From positions 29,765 through 93,764 of the forward strand of contig JAACJV010000003.1 of the NCBI GenBank assembly GCA_021378535.1: 64,000 nucleotides of DNA. Direction: 5' to 3'. Positions 1 through 11,408 of the stretch are shown here, piece by piece. A program made the position numbers and the translations under genes. Each line of letters starts with the position of its first letter. Positions within the stretch are counted from its first letter, which is position 1. Below the pieces are notes generated by a model. That model ran no database searches. It was not told the DNA's origin and saw only the letters and a program-made list of their open reading frames with translations. The stretch comes from Ureaplasma sp. Hg1 (GTDB lineage: Bacteria; Bacillota_I; Bacilli_A; Mycoplasmatales; Mycoplasmoidaceae).

Positions 1-1215
1 CATATATTAGAACAAGACGGATCATCAGATGGAAGATATAATTATGAACTACATAGTAATAGTAGAAGGATTAATTCGACTAATTCAAAACTTAACATTG
101 ATTTAAATAATGATTTAGACGGTAATTATAAATTCGAAGACGTAACATCTACAATTAAAGGGTTTAGTTATGCTGATGTTGATAAATCTAAAATGTTATT
201 ATTTGATAGTAATAATATGGTTAGTCAATATGATTTAAATACTAATAAATATTCATTAGTTAAAGGAATTGCACCAGTTGATAAAACATCTACTTATTAT
301 AAAAATTTAATAAAACAATCTCCAAGTCAAATAACTAAAACTAACATTAGTCAATTGCTAGATATCAAGGGCTTAACGATTGATTCAAGTAACACTAAAA
401 TCACAGCTAACGACAAGTTAGGGACACTTGACGTTAGCTTAGTAGCCCATGATAAAAACAATAACGAGTTTACTTATAATGAAACAGTTAAAGGTTTTTC
501 CACTTATGAAACAAATCCGAGCTGGCAAGTGAATTGAGCGGACGATAGTAAAGTTAACAAAAATCAATATGCCATTAAGGGCGGTGTAAGTGATACTGAT
601 ATTTTAAAGTGATGTAAAATTGGTGATTTAATTAAACCCTTTGAAATTGGCGAGCCATTAATTAAAAGGAACCAATTTGATGGATCTATTAAAATTACAA
701 CTGAATTTAAGAATTTACCAGCTGATTTTGATAGTTCAGAAATAGTGACTACTCATACATATACTGGTTTTAAAACTGGTGTTTTACCGCCATCTGGTTT
801 ATCGCATCAAGACATTATAATTGCTATCGCAGTTAGCTGTTCTATTGCTGCAATATTTCTTATTGGTTTAACTGCTCTTTTTATTTATAAACAAAAAGAA
901 AATTCTAAATACAAAAATAGAAAAGCAAATAGCACTAATCAAAATACTAATAGACATTCAAGAAAACGTACTAGACATCAAATTCAAACGGGAAGTGCAA
1001 GAAAAAACAAATTGGTTGGCACAAATAACAATTCCGAAGTTATTCAATCACCACGACCGTCTAATAAGCGACCAACAAACAATGGAACGTCTAATAAGCG
1101 ACCAACAAACAATAGAGCATCTAGTAATCGACCAACAAGAAATAAAGCATCTAATAATCGACCAACAAGAAATAAAGCATCTAATAAATCTAAATCGGCA
1201 CGAAAACATAGATAG
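1..1215 (+). CDS. Surface protein (5' truncated): repeated ectodomain ending in 'T(h)xYTGF/IKGF' motifs, one C-terminal TM helix, basic repeat tail
   Basis: Frame +1 is open from base 1 to TAG at 1213 when TGA=Trp (joins ORFs 193-537 and 745-1215). TM segment 'DIIIAIAVSCSIAAIFLIGLTALFIY' is followed by a K/R/N-rich repeat tail. Confidence 0.8.
1059..1188 (+). repeat. ~4 tandem copies of a 30-nt unit encoding (S/A)SN(K/R)RPT(N/R)N(x)
   Basis: Direct reading: tctaataagcgaccaacaaacaatggaacg repeated with substitutions. Confidence 0.85.
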
Positions 1216-1230
1216 TCAAATAATTCCATA

Positions 1231-1283
1231 AAATCACAAAGTTAAAAATAACGTTCAAAAACTTATTTTTAACTTTGTGATTT
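1231..1283 (+). terminator. 20-bp perfect inverted repeat, transcription terminator-like
   Basis: AAATCACAAAGTTAAAAATA / TATTTTTAACTTTGTGATTT with a 13-nt loop. Confidence 0.7.
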
Positions 1284-1413
1284 ACAAGAATAATATCAGG
1301 AAGATAGAAGTTTCTAATCAAATTCCTAAAGAGCACCTTACAATAATAATTTAATTTCAATTATTTTAATTTTTAAATTTAAATAATGTATAATATTAAC
1401 GACTAGAAATAAT

Positions 1414-1491
1414 GGCGGTTATGGTGAAGTCGGTTAACACACCTGACTGTGACTCAGGCACGCGCGGGTTCAAATCCCGTTAATCGCCCCA
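1414..1491 (+). tRNA. tRNA-His(GTG)
   Basis: Cloverleaf, anticodon loop CTGTGAC, encoded G-1 opposite C73, encoded CCA. Confidence 0.95.
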
Positions 1492-1502
1492 TATTATAAA
1501 CA

Positions 1503-1528
1503 AAAGCACTTAGGTGCTTTTTTTATTT
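1503..1528 (+). terminator. Rho-independent terminator after tRNA-His
   Basis: aaagcac ttag gtgcttt followed by a T run. Confidence 0.75.
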
Positions 1529-1562
1529 ATATTTTTATTTATATGCTAAAATATTATTGTCA

Positions 1563-1647
1563 TTATAGCAGAGGTACTATTCATTAATAATAGGTGAGAA
1601 ACACTCTTATGACTTGATCTAGTTAATACTAGCGGAAGCAGCTATAA
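1563..1647 (+). promoter_or_regulatory. TPP (THI-element) riboswitch aptamer
   Basis: P1 TTATAGC/GCTATAA (7 bp), P3 CTATT/AATAG, 'GGTGAGAA' (CUGAGA-like) and 'CTTGATCTAGTTAATACTAGCGG' matching the THI-box core (CCUGAUCUGGAUAAUGCCAGCGG). Confidence 0.9.
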
Positions 1648-1676
1648 ATATTTATTTGTATAATATTTAACGTTGT

Positions 1677-1695
1677 CTTCCTTTTTATAAGGAGG
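1677..1695 (+). promoter_or_regulatory. SD-sequestering hairpin (expression platform of the TPP riboswitch)
   Basis: cttcctt-tttat-aaggagg: 7-bp stem contains the whole Shine-Dalgarno AAGGAGG. Confidence 0.75.
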
Positions 1696-1703
1696 ATTTT
1701 TAA

Positions 1704-2732
1704 TTGCAACAAATTAAAAAAATTAAGCGAAGTTCAAATTATTTAGTCTGAAGTTGAATCATTATTATCTGTGGTTTAATCATCGGTCTAGCCGGAACGT
1801 TCGCTTTATATGCACCGATTGATAATATCGAAATAAGTGTTGTTGCACTTATTGGGTGAATTTTATTAAGCATAGGAGCATCGTTAGAATTAATATCTAG
1901 TGTATATTTACTTTTAGATAAAAATATTTCAACACCAGTTGAGGCAAACTTGATAAAAAATACGGCACTATGAGGGTTAACATTATTACCAATCGCTTTT
2001 ATTAAAGCAGTGAAATTATCTAGTCAAAGTAAAGTGGCACTTACTGAAGCACAAGAGTTAAATCATGTTGATACTAATAAGTGAGAACAGTTTTTAATTA
2101 GCATTGGGTTTAAAGACTTAACAACAAGGGAACAAATTCTTGATTTAACATTAGCTGGAATGTTATTAGCTTTTTGTATTTTAGCAAAATATATCGCTTC
2201 ATTCACACCAATGATTGGTGTCGAACATATTGAATTGCATTATTTAGTTTTCATTTTATCATTATTGCTAATTCGTTCAATGCGTTATAAATTAATGTTC
2301 TTTGTAATCACGCCTTTTATTTTAACAATGTTTGGGCAAATTGCACTAAACCCGATAGATTATTTTTTAGAATATATTTTAGTAATGTGAGTTTTTTTAC
2401 CTTTACTATGATTTGATTTAATTGTTGAAAAAATTGCAAAGCAATTTAATGTGACTGAAAAACAAAAAAAATATTGAATGATTCGTTTCAGTTGATTTAC
2501 AATTAACTTTGTAATTTTGATGACAATTCGATTAATGATTCACGTTGGTGCTGGAATGTTATATTGAGCTCCCGACCAACACAGTCAATATGATAAGTTT
2601 ATATATTCAATTATTTTAAATGCAACCGGAATTGGAGTTACGACTGCTATTATTTTACCTTTAGGATTAACTTTATTTTATCCGATGTTAAAAATGCGTG
2701 ATGCTTCATGAGAACAATTTTACTACCAATAA
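1704..2732 (+). CDS. ThiT-like thiamine transporter / ECF S-component-like membrane protein, TTG start
   Basis: Open under code 4; several TM helices; 'RYKLMFFVITPFILTMFGQIALNPIDYFLEYILVMW' resembles ECF S components; preceded by AAGGAGG and a TPP aptamer. Confidence 0.7.
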
Positions 2733-2735
2733 ATT

Positions 2736-3569
2736 ATGGAAATAAAACAAATTAAAAATAATTTTGTTGAATATAGTGAATATTCAATAGAAGATATTAA
2801 AACAGTTAAAGCGATTAATAATAATCTTAGTAATGAAGTTTTTTATATTGAGCTTAATAATTGCAAGAAATTCTTAATCCGCTATGGTCATCATAATGAA
2901 ACAGTCGATCGTTTCAACGAAATGCGGGTTTTAGCATTATTACAAAAACCGATAATTTATCAAAACCCACAAAATGGAATGATGATTCGTGAATGGTTTG
3001 AAGGAACTCCACTAACGTTAGATTTAGTAGATGATACAATTATCAAAACATTAATTCAACAACTTAAAAAAATACATGAAGTTGATTGTTCGAACATTAA
3101 AACATTCAATGCCAATCAAATTATAAATGATAATAATTTTGCTATTTTAATTAAACACAATAAATCATTTATTAACATAGAACATTTTCAACTGTATAAA
3201 GAATTGATAATGTTACATCAAAATGATCCACAAGTATTAACACACAACGATTTAAATTTAAATAATATTATTATTAATAATCACCAAATCAACATTATAG
3301 ACTTTGAGTGGGCACTCTGTAATAATCCTTATTGAGACCTAGCTTCATTGTATTTAAATTTAGAACTTGATAACCATCCAAAATGAAGGGATGCCTTAAA
3401 TAATAGTTATGGTTGTATAAATTTTAAAACTTTATATCATTATTGTTTTATTGTAAGCTTAATGGATCTATATTGATGTCTCTTATATTTGAATCAAACT
3501 AAACATCACGACTCCCTAATTTTAAAATATCAACGTGTTGTTTTTTGGTTTAATCAAAACAAAAAATAA
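2736..3569 (+). CDS. Choline/thiamine-kinase-like phosphotransferase (APH fold)
   Basis: 'VLTHNDLNLNNIIINNHQINIIDFEWALCNNPYWDLASL' = Brenner motif HxDxxxxN plus IDFEWA of the choline/ethanolamine/thiamine kinase superfamily. Confidence 0.85.
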
Positions 3570-3708
3570 TTATATTAACGATATTTAATTAATCGTTGAT
3601 TTTTTTTAGATTAAATATTGTATAGATATCATTTAATTAATAATAAAAATATGCTTATTATTAAGTCATTAATAATAATTAAGCACTTTTTCTTATATAA
3701 TTATAAGT

Positions 3709-4320
3709 ATGAAAAACAATAATAAATTTATAAAAGAAAACGCCCCAATTATTATTGGTAAAAAGGCAATGATACATGCTTATAAAATGAATGGATGATT
3801 ATATCGGATATGAGAATATCCGCTAATTGTTGAAACAAATCCCGAATTTACTGTCATGGCAAGCCAAGGTTCTAGAGTTCTAACATCTGAAGAAAATTCA
3901 ATTCGAAGTTTCCAAAGTAGCGTTGTTAAACCGACGTTTTGATTTCTTTTTCCTGACGAATGATTTAATGTAATTTCAACTGAGGAAAAGGATGGAATGC
4001 GTTTGTATATTAATTTATCATCACCGTTCATTTATGAGGAACAAGCTTTTAAATATTTTGATTTTGATTTAGATTTTAAGATATTAACCTCAGGTAAATG
4101 ACGTGAAGTTGATATGAAAGAATTTGAAACTAATCAAATAAAATACAACTATGGTAGTAAATTAATTGATATTATTAAAGAAGTAGAGGCAAAAGTTATT
4201 AAGCTTATTAATGATGGCTATTTTGAAAGATTAACAAGCAAATTAAAAATTGAAGAATATAAGCAAAAAGTTTTGCAAATTAATTCGTCTCGGAAGGAGT
4301 CATATAGTGGCAGAAACTAA
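3709..4320 (+). CDS. DUF402-family protein
   Basis: Full frame with TGA=W: GKKAMIHAYKMNGWLYRIWEYP...WFNVISTEEKDGMRLYINLSSPFI...YFDFDLDFKI. Confidence 0.75.
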
Positions 4321-5569
4321 ATCCTTAAATATGGCACAGTCAAAATTAAAAACTAATTTTAATAAAAATCAAACTAACGACTTAAATAATCAAAATACTA
4401 GTAAGCTAACAAAGAAGCCAACTAATAAATATAATAGTACTAAAAAGTTAAATCAATCTGGACAAAATAACTTAAGTAAAAATAAAACTAGTAATTTAAC
4501 TAAGGATATAACCAACGAGGTTAGTAACTTAAATAATACAAATCCTAATGATAAGCCAAAGATTAAATCAAAAAATAAAACGCACAACCAAAGAAGTGTT
4601 GAGATTAATCCAAATAAAATTTTAAAAGATGCTCGAGAACGTGCCAAGCAAAAACCTAAAAATAAAGTAGTTGCTAACCCTAATAAAAACAAGGCTCCTA
4701 AATATGATCGAAACGGTCGAAAATATGTTGACACATCATTTGTTAAACGTGATATTTTAGGGGATGTTGATCCAAATAAAATACCTAAATCACATGTAAT
4801 CGATACTTCAAAAAAAATTCCTGAAGTATCTGAAATGTCAAAGTTTTATGAATTATTAATTGAAAAAATTACTGCTTTATATAAAGCAAATAAAAAGGCA
4901 TCAGCTTTAGAGATAATTCGTGAAGAATTAAATCAACCATACATGCCGCTTGAATATTTAGAATTATTCGAACAATTAGCTTTAAAAATTGAAGGCGAAA
5001 CCAAGCAAGAAAAATATATTAAACGCTATAATAATATGTCTAAATTAGAACTTTTAGATAAATTTTATTCACCCGGAAAGCATACATGCGATGTTTTCTT
5101 ATTTCAATATTTTTTAAATAAGTATCGTGGTGATTTAAAATTAGCAGATATGCTTTACATTCAAGACGTCTTTTTAGATAAGGAAATGCGTAACGAAGAT
5201 AAACTATTTCTTATTGAGCATTTGAACCAATTTAAAATTTCATATGAATTCAAATTCTATAATTCATATACTGGCGAGTCATCTTCAATTAACCCTAGAA
5301 ACCATTTATTACCTGATAAGATACCGCTTTTTACAGAGGCCCTAATTTTAATAAATAGAAAGTGTTTTAACGATCCTTCTTTACAAAGTTTAATTGTTGA
5401 TTTAATGTACATTATGTATAGTTATTTTTATCCAGAACCACCTGATTTTACAGTTGATAATTTTACTTTTACGTTAATAGATTATGCTAAAGCCTTACTA
5501 ACTGGAAGTGGTTACCGCGATAATGAAATAACATTAATATTGCAAAAAGCACTTAAGGGGATTCAATAA
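4307..5569 (+). CDS. N/K-rich N-terminus plus conserved helical domain (DUF3196/MG237-like)
   Basis: GTG start preceded by GGAAGGAG; overlaps the DUF402 gene end. C-terminal helical domain recalled as MG237-like; assignment tentative. Confidence 0.7.
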   Translation: MAETKSLNMAQSKLKTNFNKNQTNDLNNQNTSKLTKKPTNKYNSTKKLNQSGQNNLSKNKTSNLTKDITNEVSNLNNTNPNDKPKIKSKNKTHNQRSVEINPNKILKDARERAKQKPKNKVVANPNKNKAPKYDRNGRKYVDTSFVKRDILGDVDPNKIPKSHVIDTSKKIPEVSEMSKFYELLIEKITALYKANKKASALEIIREELNQPYMPLEYLELFEQLALKIEGETKQEKYIKRYNNMSKLELLDKFYSPGKHTCDVFLFQYFLNKYRGDLKLADMLYIQDVFLDKEMRNEDKLFLIEHLNQFKISYEFKFYNSYTGESSSINPRNHLLPDKIPLFTEALILINRKCFNDPSLQSLIVDLMYIMYSYFYPEPPDFTVDNFTFTLIDYAKALLTGSGYRDNEITLILQKALKGIQ

Positions 5570-5718
5570 TGATTAAATCAGAAAAGCAAAAAATCCATGA
5601 CAAAGATGCTAAACATCAATTAAATACAAATAAAGTAATTAAATGAATAATGATTATTGCTCTAGCAATCATCATCATTTGTTCTGTTTTAGGAATTAGT
5701 CTTACGGTTATTTTATAA
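5569..5718 (+). CDS. Small single-TM protein (49 aa)
   Basis: TAATG overlap with upstream CDS; MIKSEKQKIHDKDAKHQLNTNKVIKWIMIIALAIIIICSVLGISLTVIL. Confidence 0.6.
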
Positions 5719-5953
5719 TTTAATAAAAATTTATTGCTAGTAATATAATAGTTCCAACAACATATAAAATCATATAAAATATAAAAATCAACAACTTAAT
5801 AGTTAGTTTTAACTAGAAGTTGAAAGGTGGTTTTTATATTTTCTTTTAGATTCCTATAGAAGACTAATTAAAATTTTTAATAATTTCTATAAATTAATGT
5901 TAAAATGTATAAAGTTTAACTAAATTTAGATATTTAAAAAAAGGAAAAATAAT

Positions 5954-7255
5954 ATGGAAATTAAAAATATTGAACAACTTGAAACTAGCGTTAATGTAGC
6001 TGTTTTAGTTGATGGTCAAGATTGAACCAAATGTAAGGATAAAGCATTGAATCAATTAGCTAAAAACATTACTGTGCAAGGCTTCCGTAAAGGTAAAGTA
6101 CCAGTTGAAGTTGCAAAGAAAAATGTTAATGCAATGGATGTTATCGTTAAAGCATCACAAGCTGCGATTCCAGGTGCATTTGATTTTTTAGAAGCAAGTT
6201 CTAAAATTAAGAATTTAAATGTTGATGTTATTGAACAACCATCAGTTGATTTTAAAGATGTACAAGAAGATAGTATTACTGTTCTTTTTATTTATGACTT
6301 ATATCCTAAAACAACCATTACTGATTATAAAAACGTGAAGTTAAAATATGAAGCAATTAAAGTTTTGAAAGAAGAAATTGATGCAGAGCTTGAAAAATTT
6401 CTTAAACGAGATACAATGATGGTTCCTAAAAAAACAGGCGCTATTGCTAAAGGTGATGTAGCAATCTTTGATTTTGTTGGTTACCGTGATGGTAAAATGT
6501 TCGAAGGCGGAAAAGCTGAAGCATATGAATTAGAAATTGGTTCTAACCAATTTATTCCAGGTTTTGAAGAAAAGATGATTGGTCTTAAAAAAGACGAAGA
6601 AGCAGATCTTAATTTAACTTTTCCAAAGGAATATCAAGCAAAAGAGCTAGCTGGTAAAGAAGTGGTTTTCCATGTTACTATCAAAGATATTAAAGAAGTT
6701 AAAAAACCTAAGATTGATGCAGCATTTATCAAAACTTTAAAATTAGATAATGTAAAAAACGAAGAAGAATTACGTGAACATTTTAAAAAACAACTTCATG
6801 ACATGAAACTTCAAAAACAAAAAGAAGAACAATGAGGTCAAATTGTTAATGAATTAGTGAAGCGTGTTAAGTTATCACATTTACCAGCATCTATGTTAGC
6901 TTCAGAAAGCGACCGAATCCGTAATGACAACAAACGTCAAATAGAACAAATGGGAATCAAATACGATGACTATATTAAAATGTTAGGCGGCGATACTGCT
7001 AAAATTGATAAAGAAATTAAGACTCAAGCAGAAAAGAATATCAAGACTATATTGTTAATGGAAAAAATTGCTGAACAAGAAAAAATCACAGTTGATAAAA
7101 AAGAATACGAAGAACATTATAAAAAACTTTCAAAAGTTTATAATGTTTCAGTAGACGAAATAAAGGAAAAACTTTCAGACGAACAAATTAAAGAAATCTT
7201 AATAAATGAAAAAACTTTAGAAAAATTAGTTGAATGAAATAAAAAAAATAAATAA
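5954..7255 (+). CDS. tig: Trigger factor (peptidyl-prolyl isomerase)
   Basis: VQGFRKGKVPVEV, FKBP domain 'GDVAIFDFVGYRDGKMFEGGKAEAYELEIGSNQFIPGFEEKMIGLKKDEE'. Confidence 0.97.
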
Positions 7256-7261
7256 TCATTT

Positions 7262-7296
7262 TAATCTAATACTTTTGCGAGTATTAGATTTTTTAT
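7262..7296 (+). terminator. Rho-independent terminator after tig
   Basis: ctaatact tttgcg agtattag + TTTTTT. Confidence 0.75.
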
Positions 7297-7323
7297 ATAT
7301 TTATTAAATTGAATTAAAATTAA

Positions 7324-7350
7324 TTAGCACTTTATAAAAAAGAGTGCTAA
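7324..7350 (+). promoter_or_regulatory. CIRCE-like operator (HrcA site) upstream of lon
   Basis: TTAGCACTT-N9-GAGTGCTAA; one mismatch to TTAGCACTC-N9-GAGTGCTAA. Confidence 0.9.
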
Positions 7351-7414
7351 TATAAGACAATTATATGATATTATTAATAATACAATGTAAGAATAAACAC
7401 AGGAGGCATAAGAG

Positions 7415-9757
7415 ATGACTAAACCACTACTTATTACACGAGGAATTTTAATTTTTCCTTCCACTACAAAATCAATTGAGATTGGTAGAGAACATTCAAT
7501 AAAGTCAGTTGAAATTGCAGATCTAGCAGACAAAGAAATCATCATTGTCAGTCAAAAGGATCCGATTGTTGATAAACCGACATCTAATGAAGTTTATAAA
7601 ATTGGAACATTATGTAAAATTAGAAAAATCAAGAAATATGACGATGACACTTTATTGGTTGAAGTAAAAGCAACCAAACGAATTAAAGTTGAAAGCTATA
7701 AATCTCAAGAGGATGGTAGTTTAGTTTGTGAATACCACATTCTTAAAGACAAAAATATTAAAAATGAATATAACACACGTGTTGCAGAAGACATTATTGA
7801 ATTACTATTAAATGCAATTGAAAGTGGTTCTGGCGATGTTCAAAACATGAAGGACATTAAGAAATATGTTATGGCACCGAATTCAAGCCCTGCAAAATTA
7901 GGTGATATTTTAGCTAATAATTTGCTAATTAATTTAGCAACGCAACAAAAAGTACTTGCTGAATTAGACGTTAGTAAACGACTTGATTTAGTTGTAATGT
8001 TGACTCTTAAAGAATTAGATAATGGGACTGTTGCTGCTAATGTAGATTCAACTATTAATAAAAAAATTAATGATAATTTAAGCAAACAACAAAAGGAATT
8101 CTATTTACGCGAAAGACTTAGAGCGATTAAAGAAGAACTAGGTGAAATTTCTACTAAGGATGTAGAAGTTGATAAAATTAAAGAAAAAATAGCAAAATTT
8201 CCTTATCCAAAATTAATTAAAGAAAAAATAATTAGTGAGTTAAATAAGTATGAAGCTGCTATGAGTAGTAATGAAGCTAGCATTATTAAATCATACATTG
8301 ATTGATTAGTTGATCTTCCTTGATGACAAGAAGAAAAAGATGACAACAGTATAAAACAAGTTGAAAAAATTCTTAACAAAAATCATTATGGACTTGAAAA
8401 AGTAAAAGAAAGAATTCTAGAATATTTAGCGATAAGAACTAAGAACAAGAACATGCGAGGGCCTATTCTTTGTTTAGTTGGGCCACCTGGTGTAGGTAAA
8501 ACTTCATTAGCAGTTTCAATCGCAGAAGCATTAAATAAAAAATATGTAAAAGTTAGTCTTGGTGGAGTTCGTGATGAAGCTGAAATTAGAGGCCATCGTA
8601 AAACTTATATTGGAGCAATGCCAGGAAGAATTATCAAAGGTATGAAAAAAGCTGGAGTTATTAATCCTATCTTCCTTTTAGATGAAATCGATAAAATGGC
8701 TAGTGATAACCGTGGTGACCCAGCGTCAGCGATGCTTGAGGTTTTAGATCCAGAACAAAACAATCGTTTTAGTGATAACTATATTGAAGAAGAATATGAC
8801 TTGAGTAAAGTAATGTTTATTGCGACAGCAAATTATTACAATCAAATCCCATATGCTCTAATCGACCGCCTTGAAGTTATTGAATTATCAAGTTATACTT
8901 CAAATGAAAAACGTGAAATTGCTAAAACCCATTTAATTACAAAAGTATTTAAAGAAGCTGCAATGAACGAAAAAGATTTACCTTTTAGTGATGAAGCACT
9001 TGATTATATTATTAACCATTATACTCGTGAAGCAGGGGTTCGTGAACTTGAAAGACAAATTCGTCAAATCATTCGAAAGTTTGTTGTGGCTGAATTAAAA
9101 GGTCAAAAAACACCAAGTTCAATCGAGATTCCCGAAGTTAAATTATATTTAGGTAAGGAAAAATTCGATCCTACTTTAAAAGAAAAAACTGCAATTCCTG
9201 GAATTGTAAATGGAATGGCGTATACTTCAGCAGGTGGAGATTTGCTTCCAATTGAAGCATCATTCTTTAAAGGTAAGGGTAAAATTATTGTTACTGGTAA
9301 TCTAGAACAAACAATGAAGGAATCAGTTAGTGTTGCGATAGGTTATGTTAAATCTAATGCTAAACATTTTAATATTGATGAAGAAATTTTTCAAAAAATT
9401 GATATTCATGTCCATGTTCCAGCAGGTGGTGTGCCTAAAGACGGACCTAGTGCAGGTGTTGCATTAACAACAGCTTTAATATCTGTATTAACTAATAAAG
9501 CAATCAATACTAATATTTCAATGACCGGTGAAATTACTTTACGTGGTCGGGTTGGTATTATTGGTGGAGTTAAGGAAAAAATAATATCTGCTCACCGAGC
9601 AGGTGTAAGAGAAATCTTTTTGCCACTTGAAGACGAACGTTTCTTAATTGATATCCCTAAAGAAATTCTTAAAGAAATTAAGATTCATTTAGTTGAACAT
9701 TATGATGAAATCTTTGAAGCTTTATTTGTTGATAAGAAGTCAAAAAAAAGTACTTAA
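7415..9757 (+). CDS. lon: ATP-dependent protease La
   Basis: Walker A GPPGVGKTSLA, 'PKDGPSAGVALTTAL' catalytic Ser; ORFs 7415-8305 and 8453-9757 are in one frame. Confidence 0.98.
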
Positions 9758-9761
9758 GAAA

Positions 9762-9798
9762 AATTACAAAAACCAAATAGGTTTTTGTAATTTTTTTA
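9762..9798 (+). terminator. Terminator after lon
   Basis: attacaaaaacc aaata ggtttttgtaat + T run. Confidence 0.8.
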
Positions 9799-9824
9799 AC
9801 TTTTAATGATGATAATCATATGAA

Positions 9825-10013
9825 CTAGAATGCTACTAAATCATTGATAAAAATATTAATTAACTGATTAAACAAATGATTATCTAATACCCCCATAGCC
9901 CCATAGTAGTCTATGCTTTGATTATAATGAAATGAATATCAAGTGTATCCATCATTAAATCCGTTTACAGTGGTCAAGTTTAGGTATTGTTGTGAATAGG
10001 TAATTTCCCACAT
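9825..10013 (-). CDS. Possible small protein or gene remnant (62 aa)
   Basis: MWEITYSQQYLNLTTVNGFNDGYTWYSFHYNQSIDYYGAMGVLDNHLFNQLINIFINDLVAF with TGA=W; no family recognised. Confidence 0.35.
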
Positions 10014-10151
10014 TTTTAAAATTAAGATAGAAAAATTGTAATAAAAAAAACCTTAGCTTTTACTAGGGTTTATAGTTATTCGTTATTATTGTTCGTTCAT
10101 TCGGTTTTCAACCTTGTGTTTATTAAATTAAAAAATTATTATATTATTTTC

Positions 10152-11408
10152 TTAATATTCTTTAATTTCAGTTGAGATTTGTTTTTTAAATTGTTCAACT
10201 AAACGGTACTTTTTAAGCGCTTTAGCTTTTTTAAGTTTGTAAGGTGTTAGTAATTCGAATAAAAGTTGATCTGGCATAAACGTTCCACAAAGAATGTCAT
10301 TAACTAGTTCAGTTGCTTTTGGAGCATTGATTGAAGCTAATTCATGGGCAAAGTCAACAACTACACCGAAACTATTACTTTGCTCGCTTAGAACACCTTT
10401 AAAAGCTTCCTGGTATTGTTTTAGATAGTTTGCCTGATTAGTGGAACTATAGTAACCCCAAGAACCATACGGAACGACAATTGTTAAATACAACCTAGTA
10501 TAGGTTTTAACAAGCGTTCAAGCTTTGATGCTTTGATGCTTTTGTTTAATATTTTCGAATGCTTTAATTTGATCGTTTGATAAATATTTATTGAATGCTT
10601 CTAAATCATTACTAAACCCATATAGGTCACTATCGTTAAAATGATCCATAGGAACCGGTGCACCCTTTAAAAAATTGTGATCAATAGTCGATAAACTAAA
10701 ATTCAATTTTGATGACTCATAAATCGGCATTTCCAAAGTGATAATTTGGCGATGATAATATTCTTTATAGCAAGATGAACGCTTAAGATGTAATTTAAAG
10801 TTTAATAATTTTGTTGAGGTTATTAAAAGTGGTTGATGATTAACAGTCGTCACAAAAGGAATTCCTTCTTCCTTAATGCTTTCAAGGTATTCCTCTTTAA
10901 AAATTGCTTGAAAATCAACAAGTTTAGTAATCATTGAATTATCAATGCATTCAAAAAAAGCTTTATCATTAATTTTTAAAGATCTTGCTTTTGCTTCATC
11001 TGCCATTAAAGTTTCCATAAAACCTTTTTGGTTGAGCGATTTAATCTTAGATAGGTAGAAATATTTATTACTGCGGTATTTTTTAATTAACCAATCAATG
11101 CTCAAAAAACCAAATAATAAAAAAATAATAAAGAAAATAGCATATAAAAAAACTGGGGAATTAACATCAACACTGTAATCATTATTAGCCTTAGCACCCA
11201 TGACGCCGACTAATACAATCATGACAATAGCGCCAATCCAACAACCAATATCAATTCCTATCAATAAAAGTAAGAATGGTAAACCATAGAAAAATTTTTC
11301 CCTCTTAGTTAACTGGACTAATAATTTTTCATTTATTTCTTGGTTTGCACGTATATCGATAAGACTCGCATTTTGTGGATCTAAAGTGGTTTTTACTTTA
11401 TTTTCCAT
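10152..11408 (-). CDS. DUF3137-like membrane protein
   Basis: ORFs 10152-10493 and 10518-11408 joined through TGA=W; two TM helices; start overlaps the yebC stop (TAATG). Confidence 0.7.

Noticed and set aside
995-1231. ORFs 995-1231 (+) and 1044-1229 (-) overlapping the repeat tail
   Set aside because: Shadow frames of the 30-nt tandem repeat in the real CDS.
4453-4734. Minus-strand hydrophobic ORF opposite the N/K-rich region
   Set aside because: Antisense of an Asn/Lys-rich coding region automatically reads as Leu/Phe-rich; no independent support.
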